64,000 bases of DNA from Favolaschia claudopus (lineage: Eukaryota > Basidiomycota > Agaricomycetes > Agaricales > Mycenaceae). Positions 42,421 to 53,940 of this stretch are shown one piece after another; position 1 is the first letter of the stretch, and every line of letters begins with the position of its first letter. The notes under the pieces are model-generated. The model made no database searches. It was not told the origin of the DNA and saw only the letters and a list, made by a program, of their open reading frames with translations. The translations under genes were made by a program, and so were the position numbers. Location: the NCBI GenBank assembly GCA_037176885.1, contig JAWWNJ010000027.1:1364001-1428000 (forward strand). Reading direction: 5' to 3'.

Positions 42421-45400
42421 TTAAACAGCAGGTAATGCAGGAACGGCACGGCCCTGGTCAATCCACTTCACCAAGACTTCAGGTGCGTTTCGGAGCGCTT
42501 TCTTGGTGAGCCACTCGTCATCTTCTGGGCCAAAACCTTTCCATCGAACCTTGAATTGCTGAACACGGCGTCCGCGGATTTTTCTCCATCTCTCTCCAAT
42601 AATCTGTTCAATCTCTACCTCTGGAAGCTTGTCAAAGTCGTCCCGATTCAATGAGCGAGTCGGACGATCGCCAAATTCGGGAGGTGATGGCAGGTACGGC
42701 TCTAAGTGAGCAATGTTGACAACAGGATGTATGCCGTACGAAACCGGTAGACGGAGTCGGTATGTAACCGGACCGAGTTTCTGGCTGATCTCGAATGGAC
42801 CATCGTATTTGAGGAGAAGCTTCTTTCCTACGCCTTTTTCTTCGCGCAGCAGTCGCAGAGAGTGGGGATTGATCAAGACAAGGTCGCCTTCATCGAATTC
42901 TTTGATGAGTCGGCCTTTATTGTATGCCCGTCGTTGAAAGACTTGAGCCAGCAAAAGTGATTCCTTGGCGCGATGTCGCAGAGTCTCGAATTGTTGTATC
43001 ATTTCTCCAGCACGAGGATCTTCAATGGGCCGTGAGTCGACGTTTTCGGCAAGTTGTGTGCTGAGATTTCGTTCCGCGCTCGGATCAACGGTTCCTTCCG
43101 TTCCGAGTTTGACGTCGGCTAAAGACTTGTCTTCTCCTTCCCCCCCAGCGTCGACTGCACGGTCCACCGGTCGCATTCCAGTCAGCAAAGTTGATGTTCG
43201 AGGCTGAAATCCACGAAGAAGGAATGCCGGGGAGAAACTAGAGCTCGAGTGCGGTGTGGTGTTGTAGGCTAGACCAAGTGCGTACACAAACAGTTTCCAT
43301 TCAGATTTTGAACCGATGAAGCATCGCAAGGCGGTCTCGATGAATTGGTTCAGAATCTCGGTTTGCCCATCTGCCTGTGGGTGATAGGAAGTCGTCAAAG
43401 CACGTTTAGATCCCATCAACCGTGTCACTTTGCCCCAGAACAGATTTCTCCAACGCGTGTCTCTGTCGCAAATGATTTGAAGAGGAAGCCCGTAATGTGC
43501 GACAACGTGCTCGAAGAATAGCCGCGCCGTTTCCACTTCATCAATGTCTGATTTGCACGGTATGAAAATACCATACTTTGTTAATTTGCAGACAATGACC
43601 AGCAGTGCATCGTAACCTTCAGAAACTGGCAGCTGGGTGATGAAATCCATCGAGACGACCTCAAATGGTTGGGAAGGTATGGGAATCGGTTGAAGAAGGC
43701 CGAAAGGTGCGTGATGTTTCGGTTTGGCTTTCTGACAAACGTCACACGTGCAGGTGTACTGTTTGATCGTGCGCGACATTCGAGGCCAGTAATAGGTTGA
43801 GGCGATCCGGTTGTAAGTGCGATGGTACCCTGAATGAGCGCCTTCAGTGAGTCCATCGTGAATATCCGCCACAATCCTAGCCCGTAGACGTTCTGGAACA
43901 CAGAGCCTATTATTCCCATTCCAGTCTTCGAAGTATAGCAGACCATCGTCAGCAAGCTGGTATTGCGGGAAAGATGGATTATTCCAGTTAACCTCCTTCT
44001 TCCACGAACTGAGTACGTTGGAAAAATGGGGATCATCCTGGTAGGCTGCGATCCATTCGTTCTTCTCGTCTGCAGGAAGGCTCACGAGGATATTGAAGTT
44101 GCGAGCCGCAATTCCAATGCTCTCTCCAGCGAGTCGGTGAGTATCCGAATCCAGTTCTGCCTTGAAAATATCGATATCCTCCGGATCCTCCAGCTGTTTT
44201 GTGCCCTTGTCAGCAACGGAAAGAAGGCGTTCCTCAAATCGAGGGCCCAGTTCGTCGTACATGTTCCGTAGAGGATCACATGCTGATAATGTTAATAGTG
44301 GTGTTTCATCGGACTCGGGACCAAGTTGGACTGGAACTCGACGACGAAGGCGGGAAATTGGATCAACGTTCGAATGAACACGTCCGGCGCGATGGATGAT
44401 TTGAAGGTCTGGGTACGCTGCAAAGATTGTCCCCCAAGTTAAGAGGCGACGATTGACGTTTTGAAAGGTGCGACTCCAGGTGAGTGCCGCATGATCGGTG
44501 ACTGCAGCAATTTTTTCACCCTCCAAATAGACTTGGAACTTGATTAATGCTTCCTTTAGGGCCAAGGCTTCGCGTTCTGTGGGTGAGTAGTTCCGTTCTG
44601 GTGATTTTAGGACCCGAGACCAATATGCGATGACGCGTTCGGTATGAACAGTTGTATCTTCGAACTCAGATGCCCATTCTCCAACTGGAGGGATGTCATC
44701 GAAGCCTTTAATCGCCGTAACCAGCTGAGGAATCATTTCCTTTGCTTTGAATGCCTTTTCGAGCCGTTCGTAGGCTTTAGTTCCTCGTAAGTCTCGGATC
44801 TTGATTGGCTGAACCTGCTGTAATATTCCAGCCACTCCGTAGTCGCAAGCATCCGAATAAACTCGGTACGGCAAACCAGGCATCGCATAGCCCCGCACAG
44901 GTGCGTTTGTCAAAACTGTCTTGCAAAGTTCGAACGCTTCCTGGTGTAAGTCCGTCCAGTCCCAAACTACACCTTTCTTCAACAGGCCAAATAATGGAAG
45001 CGCAATCCACGCATAAAAGGGGACATAGGATGAGAAATACACCATCATCCCGAGGAAGGTTTGAAGTTCTGAAATATTCCTAGGTGTTTCGAGGTCGCGA
45101 ATAGCGTCCACCTTTTCCTTGTGAGTCGATAAACCAAGTCTTGAGACCTTCTGACCCAGGAGCATCAAGGACTGGTACCCAATATGACATTTAGGCGGTG
45201 ACAAGGTGATATTTGCCGCCGCGATGGCTCCGAAAACAGCATCCAAGTGTTTAACGTGATCTTCAAAGGTGCGTGAATAAATCACGATGTCGTCGATATA
45301 AACCAAAGCAAAGAGCCATAAGAAAGGGGCCAGCACCGTATTCATAACGCGTTGAAAAACACTTGGGCCATTGCGGTAACCAAACGGCATTCGCGCAAAC

Positions 45401-46103
45401 TGCCAAAGTCCTCGATGCGTTCGAAAGGCGAGTTTCTCGGCAGAGTCCGGATGCATCGTAAGCTGAGTGAATCCTGCTAATGCATCAAGGGTTGTTAACC
45501 ACTGAGATCCTTCTAGGGCTTGAAGGACATCGTCTTGACGCGGCAACGGAAACTCGTCAGGTACGACCATCTCATTGAGTTTTCGAAGGTCGATAACCAT
45601 GCGCGGCTTCCCGTTTCGCCAAACAGTGAAGACAGGCGCCGCCCATGGACTTCGAGATGGCTCAATGACACCTAATTCAATCCAAGAATCCATCTGATTG
45701 TCGATGACTTCCCGTTTTGCCGGTGAAGCAGGGAACGGTGGAAGTGAAACTGGCTCGGCTCCGGGTTTCATTGGAATTACGACCTGTTCTTTGTACGTTC
45801 CAAGTCTTCCGTCGAGACCAAAAGCCGTGCTGTTCTTGACGCACACTTCCTCCAGAGATTTCCGTTGTTGAGACGTCAAATTCTTCGAGAAATCCAAAGC
45901 ATCGAGGAGTTTGGAAGATTCAACCGTCTCTGGCGGCGCTTCGGCGGTTTTCGGACCACCCTCAACTGGATCCTCAGCTGCAGGATCATCCTCTCCTGTC
46001 GCATTTTGGTGAGCCTTCGACGATACGTTTGGTTCTGATCGTGTGAGGTTGACGTCTGCGGAATTTTCGGAAGTTTGAATCTCAACCAACTGCCGAATAA
46101 AAT
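42421..46103 (-). CDS. Gypsy element A pol, C-terminal 1,226 codons
   Basis: Ty3/Gypsy polyprotein of the chromodomain class; the enzymes copy the element RNA into DNA and integrate it. Counting from the open-frame start: RT about 120-330 with YIDD at 272-275; RNase H about 410-590 (Asp 421, Glu 514, Asp 540); integrase zinc finger HX3H...CX2C about 760-793; integrase core with Asp in SMDFITQ (823), Asp in ICDRDTRW and Glu in GQTEILN (919); chromodomain about 1165-1215 (EVEIEQIIGERW to DDEWL), which targets insertion to marked chromatin. No stop or frameshift occurs in this part. The frame has no ATG at its start: it begins at a transposon border (46,104) and its missing upstream part continues at 53,941. 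The reading frame itself looks young and the break is purely the insertion. Confidence 0.9.
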
Positions 46104-46106
46104 GAG

Positions 46107-47300
46107 ACCGCAAAAAGTAACTTGAGGGTGCTTACTTGTACTTTGATGGCCGGTTATTTTGGCTGGGCGTACGTTGCGTTACTTTACTTTACTTTGATGT
46201 ACTTTTCCCACGCTTGGCAAAAGTTACTTCAACTTACTTGTACTTCTAGGCTTATGATATGAAGGCAAAAACAGACATTATAGGTCACTTATAAGGTACT
46301 ACTAGGTCCTAATGATGGATATAACGCGTCTTCACCCCTTTGTGCTCACTCGTTATGGCTAATACTACCGCACTTATCGTCCGGTCCTACACTCCCTTGG
46401 CAGTGATTATTTGACTCAATGTGAGAGATCAGAGCTAATAATCTACCTCTGAGAAGCTATCTAACTTGAACTCATCCTGTTTGATCGCTTCTTGTGTCGA
46501 ATCGAACTCATACGGGTTCAACCAGCCAATTACCCAATCCGGAAATCTTTAACTTTGACCCGCCGGTACTGTGTTTCAGGCACAAGATGTGGGCTAAAGA
46601 GTAAACAAAAGTCTGAGATATTACTCTTAAGTACATTCTGAGCTTACTTCATCTGCGGTGCGTATGCGTATGGCATTTCGGCGCTGACTTCTATCCGAAC
46701 AACGGCAAGTATTACTTCGCAACCTTTTTGAAGTGCTTCTTACAGTTAAATTGTGCTTTGGGGTACTCTGATGCGATGGATTAGCGCAAAGTAGCCTTAA
46801 CTTGCGTTACTTTACTTCAGATTACTTGTACTTTACTTTACTTACCCGCCCAAGTACATCAGCCAAAGTTACTTTTGCCATCAGATGGCATCAATTACCG
46901 CCAAGTACGCAAGTAAATGCAAGTAATTGTGATTTCTCACTCATACTTCACTCTGAGGTCATAGTAGGTATACTATATACTCCCCTATACTGCTCCCATA
47001 GCTTCGGTGACCGTTACTGGCAGCAAAGAATGTCAAGTATTCCTCAAGGCTCACTGTGCACTGATGTGCAACCCTTTGAAGCGCTGTTTGCAGTTAGAAA
47101 GTAGCTTGGGGTGTTCAAAATGAAGTTAGAGACAGTATATCCGCTTTACTTTGCCTTACTTTGCTTGTACTTTGCTTTACTTGCCGCCCAAGTACCCTGG
47201 CAAAAGTTACTTTTGCCATCAGATGGCATCAATTACAGCCAAGTACGCAAGTAAACGCGCCATTTAAGCAAGTAACAGTGATTAACTACTCATAATTGGT
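46107..47300. repeat. Subterminal repeats of the Mutator-like element
   Basis: Three direct, diverged copies of a block rich in TTACTTTACTTGTACTTTAC lie at about 46,110-46,240, 46,796-46,935 and 47,147-47,290. The last two share ACTTTTGCCATCAGATGGCA and GCCAAGTACGCAAGTAAA, with a spacing of about 340 bp. The sequence between blocks also repeats (CAAGTATT... to CTTGGGGTGTTC-like text). Repeated transposase-binding ends are a plausible role, by analogy with other DNA transposons. Confidence 0.7.
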
Positions 47301-47582
47301 GCGTATGCATTACTGAACCAGATATATTGCATACTAACCCATTTCCAATGTTTCCCTGACTCCCTTGGCAAAAGTGTGCGGACTTTACTTAATTTTGATA
47401 TCTCATGGTTCAATTCGGTCATGTTTGACTCTCAGTGCTAAAAAACTGGAACTACAGTGATGAAACTAAGAGCAAATGCATTCTATAATAGAGATTGAGT
47501 AATATAGGGTGATTCTTGAATGAATGTGTATCTATTTCTTTGTCAAATGAATGTGTAGCGACAATTCCCTCCAGCGGACTGG

Positions 47583-50500
47583 CTACCCCCGGGACCGCCT
47601 CGCTATACTGTTGGTTGACCCCTTCGCCCCCTGAATTCGACTACTCCGTCTGGTTGCCACTTTCCCTGACTTTTTGGCCACCGTGTTTTTGCCTTTACTT
47701 TCTCTTTCCCCTATATCCTCCACTGCTTGTTTGCGCTTGCTGCGTTCGGCTGGGGGTGGGGGGGTTGGTTGTCGTGGTTCTACCTCAATATCCGAAAGGG
47801 CCGTCAAAGGGCTCGAAGGGGGTGGATCAACGTACTCTTCAAATAGTCCAGGCGATTCTGACGACTGCCACACATATTCATCGCCATTTCCACCGAAGGC
47901 ACTTGCCAAGTCGAAGGTGGAGGGGATACGACCCTCTGCAGCGCGCGAAAAGCGTAGCTTCATCTTGGTAAAATCGTAGGAAATACTCCGCCCCGGTTGC
48001 TTGTGTTCCGGCGTGTTCAAAACCAGTTCAGGAGTGGTGATATTTCGAACGATATTCCCAGCCTTTGCATTCCCCAAAGGGTCTTCGAGGGACAGAGCGC
48101 GCAGCTCTTCGGAAGTGAAGAATCGAGATAGAAAGTAGATCTGGACATCGTCGCTTGGGTGCCGACGCAAATAAATGCGTAAGATGACTAGTTGAAAAAG
48201 AATCGGGGCAACAGTTTGAAACCAGCGACGGGATTTCATCGTGTGGGGGGTTTTCGAGTCCGGATCAAATGGGAATAGAGTCGAGGTACAGTCGCTAACC
48301 CCGAAGCGAAACGATCAGTGTTTCCGCTGAATTCTGGGACAATCAGAATACCAAACAGCCTAAGATTTGTTATAGACCTGCTAGTTGGCCTTCTAGCTAC
48401 CGCGTAACAAAAGAGTTTGAGTGGTTTGAGCCTGTTTTCGCTGAGAGCGAGGGCAATTTTGGGGACGAGTCAAATATTGCCAAATAACGTCATAGCGAAA
48501 CACTTCAAAACACAACAAAATGAGCCATCCTTCGCAAATCTACCAGTTTGCCCAGTACTTTCGATGCAATCCGGTTCAAAATGACTTTCTATATCACTAC
48601 TGTACATCACCGGTCATAATTCCATCGGAGAAAATAATATTTCGCATTGGTGCATTTGCCTGCGTAAACAAAGCCCAAATAAACAACGCTATTGCTGGCG
48701 GTGAGAGGACTTTCAAGACAATTCCTTTTGTATTCCAGGTGCTCAGATAGTGGCATGCTTGGATGCAAAGATTTGGCCCCAGGGGAAAGCATTGACCTTG
48801 TATTTGGCGGGCGTTTCGCTTCCTAGTATTGTTTCGCTTCGGGGTTAGCGACTGTAAGCTCTTGGATGTGTGGTTCGATGAGAGACGCGTCTCCTGGAAG
48901 AATCCCTATATTAAATCGCCCTGCAAAGCCATTGGCACGTTTCTCCTCGTTAATCGGAGCGCTATCCATCCAGGCCTCGTAATCAAGCTGAATTGGATGC
49001 TCTGTGTTGCACTTGATGATATCCAATATCGGCTGGCGAGCATGGAGAAGAGCATCTGATATTTCTGGATTTTCATAGTCATAGATATCATGCGCGTCTT
49101 CAACAAGCCGATGAGGCCACTTGATCATCCCGACATTGGCCTGCATACCTGTTAAGAAGGCTTAAAACTGCAAAACAAATACCTTGCCTTTGTAAACCTC
49201 AGATCTACGTTTGCGCCGGCTGCCTTGGCACACTCATCTTTCGTGAGAACAAACTCGCTCTCCATTGGACGATCAGCGCTCGGGTAAATATTATCTTTAT
49301 ACCACTCAACGCGAACAAGACCGGTACTGGTCACGGAAGCGATACGAGCAGGATAAAAGGTCTCCCCCGACGTGCCTGGAAACATGGCATATGTGTCGAG
49401 GCTAAAGGTATTTGAGTGAGTATATAATTTATTTCAGAGAATCCGCTTACAGCTCGTCTGTCCAGGAAGGTTCTGGTTCCAGAACTACAATACAACGTGA
49501 ACAAAGCCATTGAGCGTGGCCAGCCATCTGTTCCTTGGCAATACAAGGAACATGAGCGAAGAAACCGCAACCCCCACACTTGGTGAGTGGGACTGCAGCC
49601 GTAGAATCGCAAAATTGGTTGCATTCTGCACACCAGACTGTTGGTGGAGGATATTCTGGCCCAATCATTGATGGAGGCGGTGGTGAATGCTCGATGGGCA
49701 ATAAATTCACAGGGAATACTTCGCTAGAGATTGACTCTGCGTCGTCGAACATAACAACATCTTCGCCACCATCGGCAGTCTCGTAATCGGCAACTGAATC
49801 GTCTGGTGAAGGAGTATCTTCGATTTCAATTGGCGGAGTTTTGGGACGTTTAGTCTCGATGTTGACAGCCGCATTATATGCAGAGACTGTCTCTACAAAC
49901 GACTTCACAGTCTGAAGTGCTGTAAGTCTTCATATTGGCTACTCAGTAAGAATATAAGCGTACCTTTGCACAGGCAGATGAACGATGGAAAACCCACAAT
50001 ACCTCAGTATTGTCTGGCATGGTAATTGCGTCACCTTGGCCGCGCCAACGCAGATTTCCTCCATTCCATGTATCATCATAAGAAAATGTAACATCGTTGA
50101 TGAGTAATTTAGACGTCCAGTGTTTGCGTCCCGCGTCGAAAGAGATGGTGCCAATTAATTGATATTGAACAAGATTACCGGCGCTGTCGCTGATTTCGAA
50201 TGTTTTAGCCAGACGAAATCTCGCAAATGTAGAGGTTTCCGGTCTGAGATGGAAGATCCTTGGCCATTCCGTCTCGATAGTGTCAATAACTGGAATCAGG
50301 GAGGAATTTGTGCAGTCCAGATGAGTGCAGGGTGAAATTTCCATCGAATGGACGACCGTAGTTCCGTTGTGATCAGTTCCGATATCTTTCCGAGGTGTAG
50401 CAGTCGAAAAGTAATCGGTGAGTGTAGCGTTGGGACCGGATTTTGCCCGCGCCGTTCGAATATCAAAAACATTGAGGCGGAAAGAGGTTTGGAAACCTCC

Positions 50501-53449
50501 GACACGTACGCTGAGGGGATGATTTGCGTGACAGTGGCCGACCAGACGATGTCCAACCCCAAAGATTGAATGAACAGCGTCGCCTGTATTCGAATCCTGG
50601 GTTCAAGCTCATTGTCAGCGATGAAAATACAAAGGTTGCGGCGTAAAGCTCACCCGGATTGCATGGTACATCCAAGTTGTAGCGCAGCCATATGAATTTG
50701 GGTCGGAATAAAGCTTCCAATGATTGAAGATAAACTGTCGTGCCTTCGCTTGACCCAGCCCAAGTTCCTGATTAAGGTGAAGCTCGCGTTGTGCTTCTGT
50801 TAATTTCCGGTTGGTGAGGTATTTGATACGGCGATGAAAATGATAGAAGAAGCATGAAAGTGCGGAGGTAGAAGGAAGTCGCAAAAGGAATTCTTCGCGC
50901 TCAAGAGTTTGCCATCTCGCAAATGCTTGGTACCACATCTCCATGCCGTTGTCGAAGAAACAAGAGTTAGGTGCATCCCATGGGTACGACTTGAGACGGA
51001 TGAGTGGGAAATCAATTGTTGGGTTCGATACGATGATTTCTACGTCTTCTTGCTTATTCTCAGCGGCAGCGAGGGCTTCGATTGTATAGGGAGCGCGTCC
51101 ATCGTTAAACTGGAAGACGCGGGGCTTGGTAGGTCGGCTATTTCTTGGTTCAGTGGCATCGAAATGGCCCCCTAGGTTGACTTGTAAGATGAATATTCTT
51201 AGAGGTTACTCGGCACTGACCTTTGATTGCCAAATATTTCTTCTCCATTTCCCGTACATGCAAGTAGAGTTTTTCGATCCCAGGAACGATTTCTTGATCT
51301 TTCCCGACACTGTGATGTAGCAAGGAATGCTGATGTTCAATAGGATTTGTTGTAGAGGGAACCCTTGCCGCCATCTCAGGTGAAACAGCACTCTTGGATC
51401 GGAATATCATCGACATGATGGGACCGCGTTCCCACCACCGAAACCAATTTTTCGTGCGAGGGAACGTATTCTTGAGTTCTTGAAGAACCACATCGAATCG
51501 TTCGGATGTAGTTGAAGGCGAAACAAGCTCCCGTAAACCGCTCTCGAAGGTGTGCTTCGACTCGGGAGGGACAAGAGAGTGAGTGTTCATAATACGGTCT
51601 GCGCTACGCCAAAAATGAACGGCGCAGCCTACCACCGATTCTGTAGCCTCTTTGACTAGTTGCGCCCGCTCAACCGCCTGTGCTGCGGGAGATAATGAAG
51701 CGAATCCTGTGCTAGTTGAAATGATAGCATCGGCATATTCTTCTGCTTCAGCTGCTCGTTGAGCGCCGGAATAATCCATGCGTCGAATTCTTATTGAGCA
51801 AAAATACAGATGATTTGGAGATGAAACTGACACAGAGAAGCATTTTTCGATCAAATCGAGGGCCAGCATGCTTTATAATAGCCCTGAATAAGTGCGCAAA
51901 ATGCTGCCGATGATGCGCAGTATCCTGGTGGTTGATCCAAGAATATAGAACTGGGATCCAATCGTACGACGTCATGCTGAATGCGCAGGTCGCCAATAGA
52001 GTGCCCAATTGGAAGAAACTCAGGTCCCCATCAACAACAAGTCCGTGGCGACCCACAGTCGGACCTGTAGCAAGGTCGAGGATCCAAGATTCAACACATT
52101 CACGAATAATGTTGTCCATGAAGGGGGTCTGGAGTGTGATGTGTGTGGGATTGGCGAGGCTGGAAGCGATAATGAAAGGAGTTGGAAGGCGATTTTGGAG
52201 ATCCCCAATTGCGCTAATGGAAGCCAAGCCACCTTTCACAGATGAAGATGTAATTCCCAGACGTGCCTGGCTTTTACCGAGCGCGTAGCGCGCCGCCTTT
52301 GGATTCGCCAGCGCAGGAGATATATCTGCGAGGGGAATTGAGCCTGGATTGATGTCTCCGGTCCTCAACTCATGAGCGCTCGCTCCCGGTCGACGTTGAA
52401 CCTGAATATCGAGCGCATCCTCCTCAAACTTCGATAGACGCCCACCCGGCGGCCGCTGGTGCGTCGAATGATCGCCGAGATGCTCCCAAACCAAAGTCGT
52501 AGAAGTTTTGTAGCGATACGTACGAGCTTCGCATTTATCGTGCTGAAGTGGTACTCCAATCGGGCATGTTTGATTAGTACATCCCTTCGCAATCTGTTTC
52601 TCGCGCCCAGGGGCTTGGGTGTGCGGACGTGTTAATCGACCGCAATTTCCGCATCGAAAACATCCGACACAGACTCGGAGCTCAGCATCGGGATGCCCGT
52701 TATACTCTCGGGTGCCCCAGGAACGCCATACCCAATTGGTTCGATCCCAGCCGTCCTCTTCTTGCCCTTTAACGCACTCACGTCGAACAAAACCTACCGG
52801 AAAATTGAAGGAGGAGGCTCGGGAAGTTTCTGAATTGTTTAGATGTTCAAAATTGACTCGAAAGAAAACAGGAATCAAATTATCTCACCGTGTTTGGTTG
52901 CGGAGCCATTACCTGCTACAACAGAGGATTCGGCAGCCTGAGCAAAGGAAGAGGAAGGGACAGTGGTAGCATGTGATGGTGGACCCTGCCAACCGGGGGG
53001 CGGATAATTAGGTGGCGGGAACATCCCAGGTTGGACATAATTCGCGGCCGGCAGATTTGGAACCCAAAGATTAGGCGGAAAGTGAAATGGATACCCGGGC
53101 TGATTAACTAGTTTCATGATTATTCAGTTTAATCACGAAGTATGGGTGTGCCCGGAGAATTCCTACATTGCAAGGCGGGCGGCATAGGGTGGTAAGGAGG
53201 ATAGCCGGCAGGATAGGAAGGCTGAAATTGCGGCTGTAGAGGTGGAAGGTACTGCTGAGGATAGCCATAGACATAGTTCTCATTATATGAATTGATATTA
53301 TTGGGTGCATTAGTCCCTCGTCGAGAACGGGGATCCGAAGAATCAGACTCTAAAGTACCAGTGTGCGGGTATTTCCGTGGATGTTGATGGGGTATCGGCA
53401 CCTGTGGTTGCGAAGGAGGGAAGAAGAAGCTCCAGATAGCCTCAAACAT
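47583..53449 (-). pseudogene. GCM-MULE transposase with peptidase and PHD modules
   Basis: About 1,630 codons in nine exons: 53,449-53,167; 53,107-52,889; 52,829-51,834; 51,789-51,221; 51,180-50,654; 50,596-49,964; 49,911-49,451; 49,401-49,188; 49,140-47,583 (split by a MITE). Introns are 40-59 bp. Domains: Pro/Tyr-rich tail; WRKY-GCM1-type zinc finger about 195-296 (WVWRSWGTREYNGHP, CTNQTCP, CEARTYRY, WEHLGDH); Mutator-like DDE core with Asp in VVDGDLSFF (about 434), Asp in MDYSGAQ (about 503) and Glu in NPIEHQHS (about 650); a ubiquitin-hydrolase-like pair, Cys in APNSCFFDNGMEMW (about 763) and His in GRKHWTSKLL with FSYDD (about 1024-1040); a C4HC3 PHD finger about 1170-1217 (CAEC to CSRC); a Tudor/PWWP-like stretch (YPARIAS, VEWYKDNIYP); a basic tail (RRSSRIQG). 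Intron 3 leaves the frame off by one with the available GT-AG pairs, intron 8 fits best as GC-AG, and the MITE interrupts the last exon, so this copy is probably inactive. Confidence 0.75.
48289..48854. mobile_element. TA-flanked MITE inside the transposase gene
   Basis: A 566-bp element with inverted repeats CAGTCGCTAACCCCGAAGCG (about 24 bp, near-perfect), flanked by TA at 48,287-48,288 and 48,855-48,856. Removing it with one TA joins the exon coding IQELT directly to coding text that continues TLFPFDPD and then RRWFQTVAPILF, in frame. It therefore inserted into an exon, after the host transposon had arrived. Confidence 0.9.
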
Positions 53450-53940
53450 GACCAGTAGGCTACCCTTCGGCGTGCGAGAGGGACAGAGAGAACGCAGGGA
53501 AGAAGAGAAGAGAGAAGACGGGATGGTCACGTGTTACAAGTTGATGTTTCACATGACCGCGGGGCGGCGGCGCGGCGAGTTTTCTCAAAGTATAAGTAAG
53601 TATTCTAGCTATTTTGCTGGCTAGATTTCCAGAATAAAGAGAAAGAATTGTTAGCTTGAATTAAGGCTCAACTGCAGCCCCCCCGACGCGTGGCGGCCGT
53701 CTTTTACACAATATTACACCTATTTCTTAGCCATTGCCGCGGCACAGCCCGCAAATCCCACTAAATACGAAGGTACTTGGTGTTGCTTCAAGTAACTTAA
53801 TGTAACTTGAAGTTACTTAAAGCAGCTTAAATTTACTTTACTTGTACTTTTACTTTCAAAGTTTGCTTCACGAGCCAAACGTAACGTAACGTACATTTTG
53901 GCTGGACAAGTAAATTTAGCCAAGTTACTTTAGTAACCGT

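Larger units (their letters stand above)
46104..53940 (-). mobile_element. GCM-domain Mutator-like transposon, 7,837 bp
   Basis: A large DNA transposon inserted in Gypsy pol. The 10-bp target duplication (ATTTTATTCG on the minus strand) is at 46,094-46,103 and 53,941-53,950; 9-11 bp is the hallmark of Mutator-like elements. The ends are imperfect inverted repeats of about 80-100 bp: both contain AAAGTAACTTG or AAAAGTAACTTG, then TTACTTGT, then GTACGTT(A/G)CGTTAC. Taking out the element and one duplication joins the two halves of the Gypsy pol without a frame change, which independently supports the borders. It holds one long minus-strand gene (53,449-47,583). Its right subterminal region (46.1-47.3 kb) repeats the terminal motif several times. 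A MITE has since landed in it (48,289-48,854). Confidence 0.85.
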
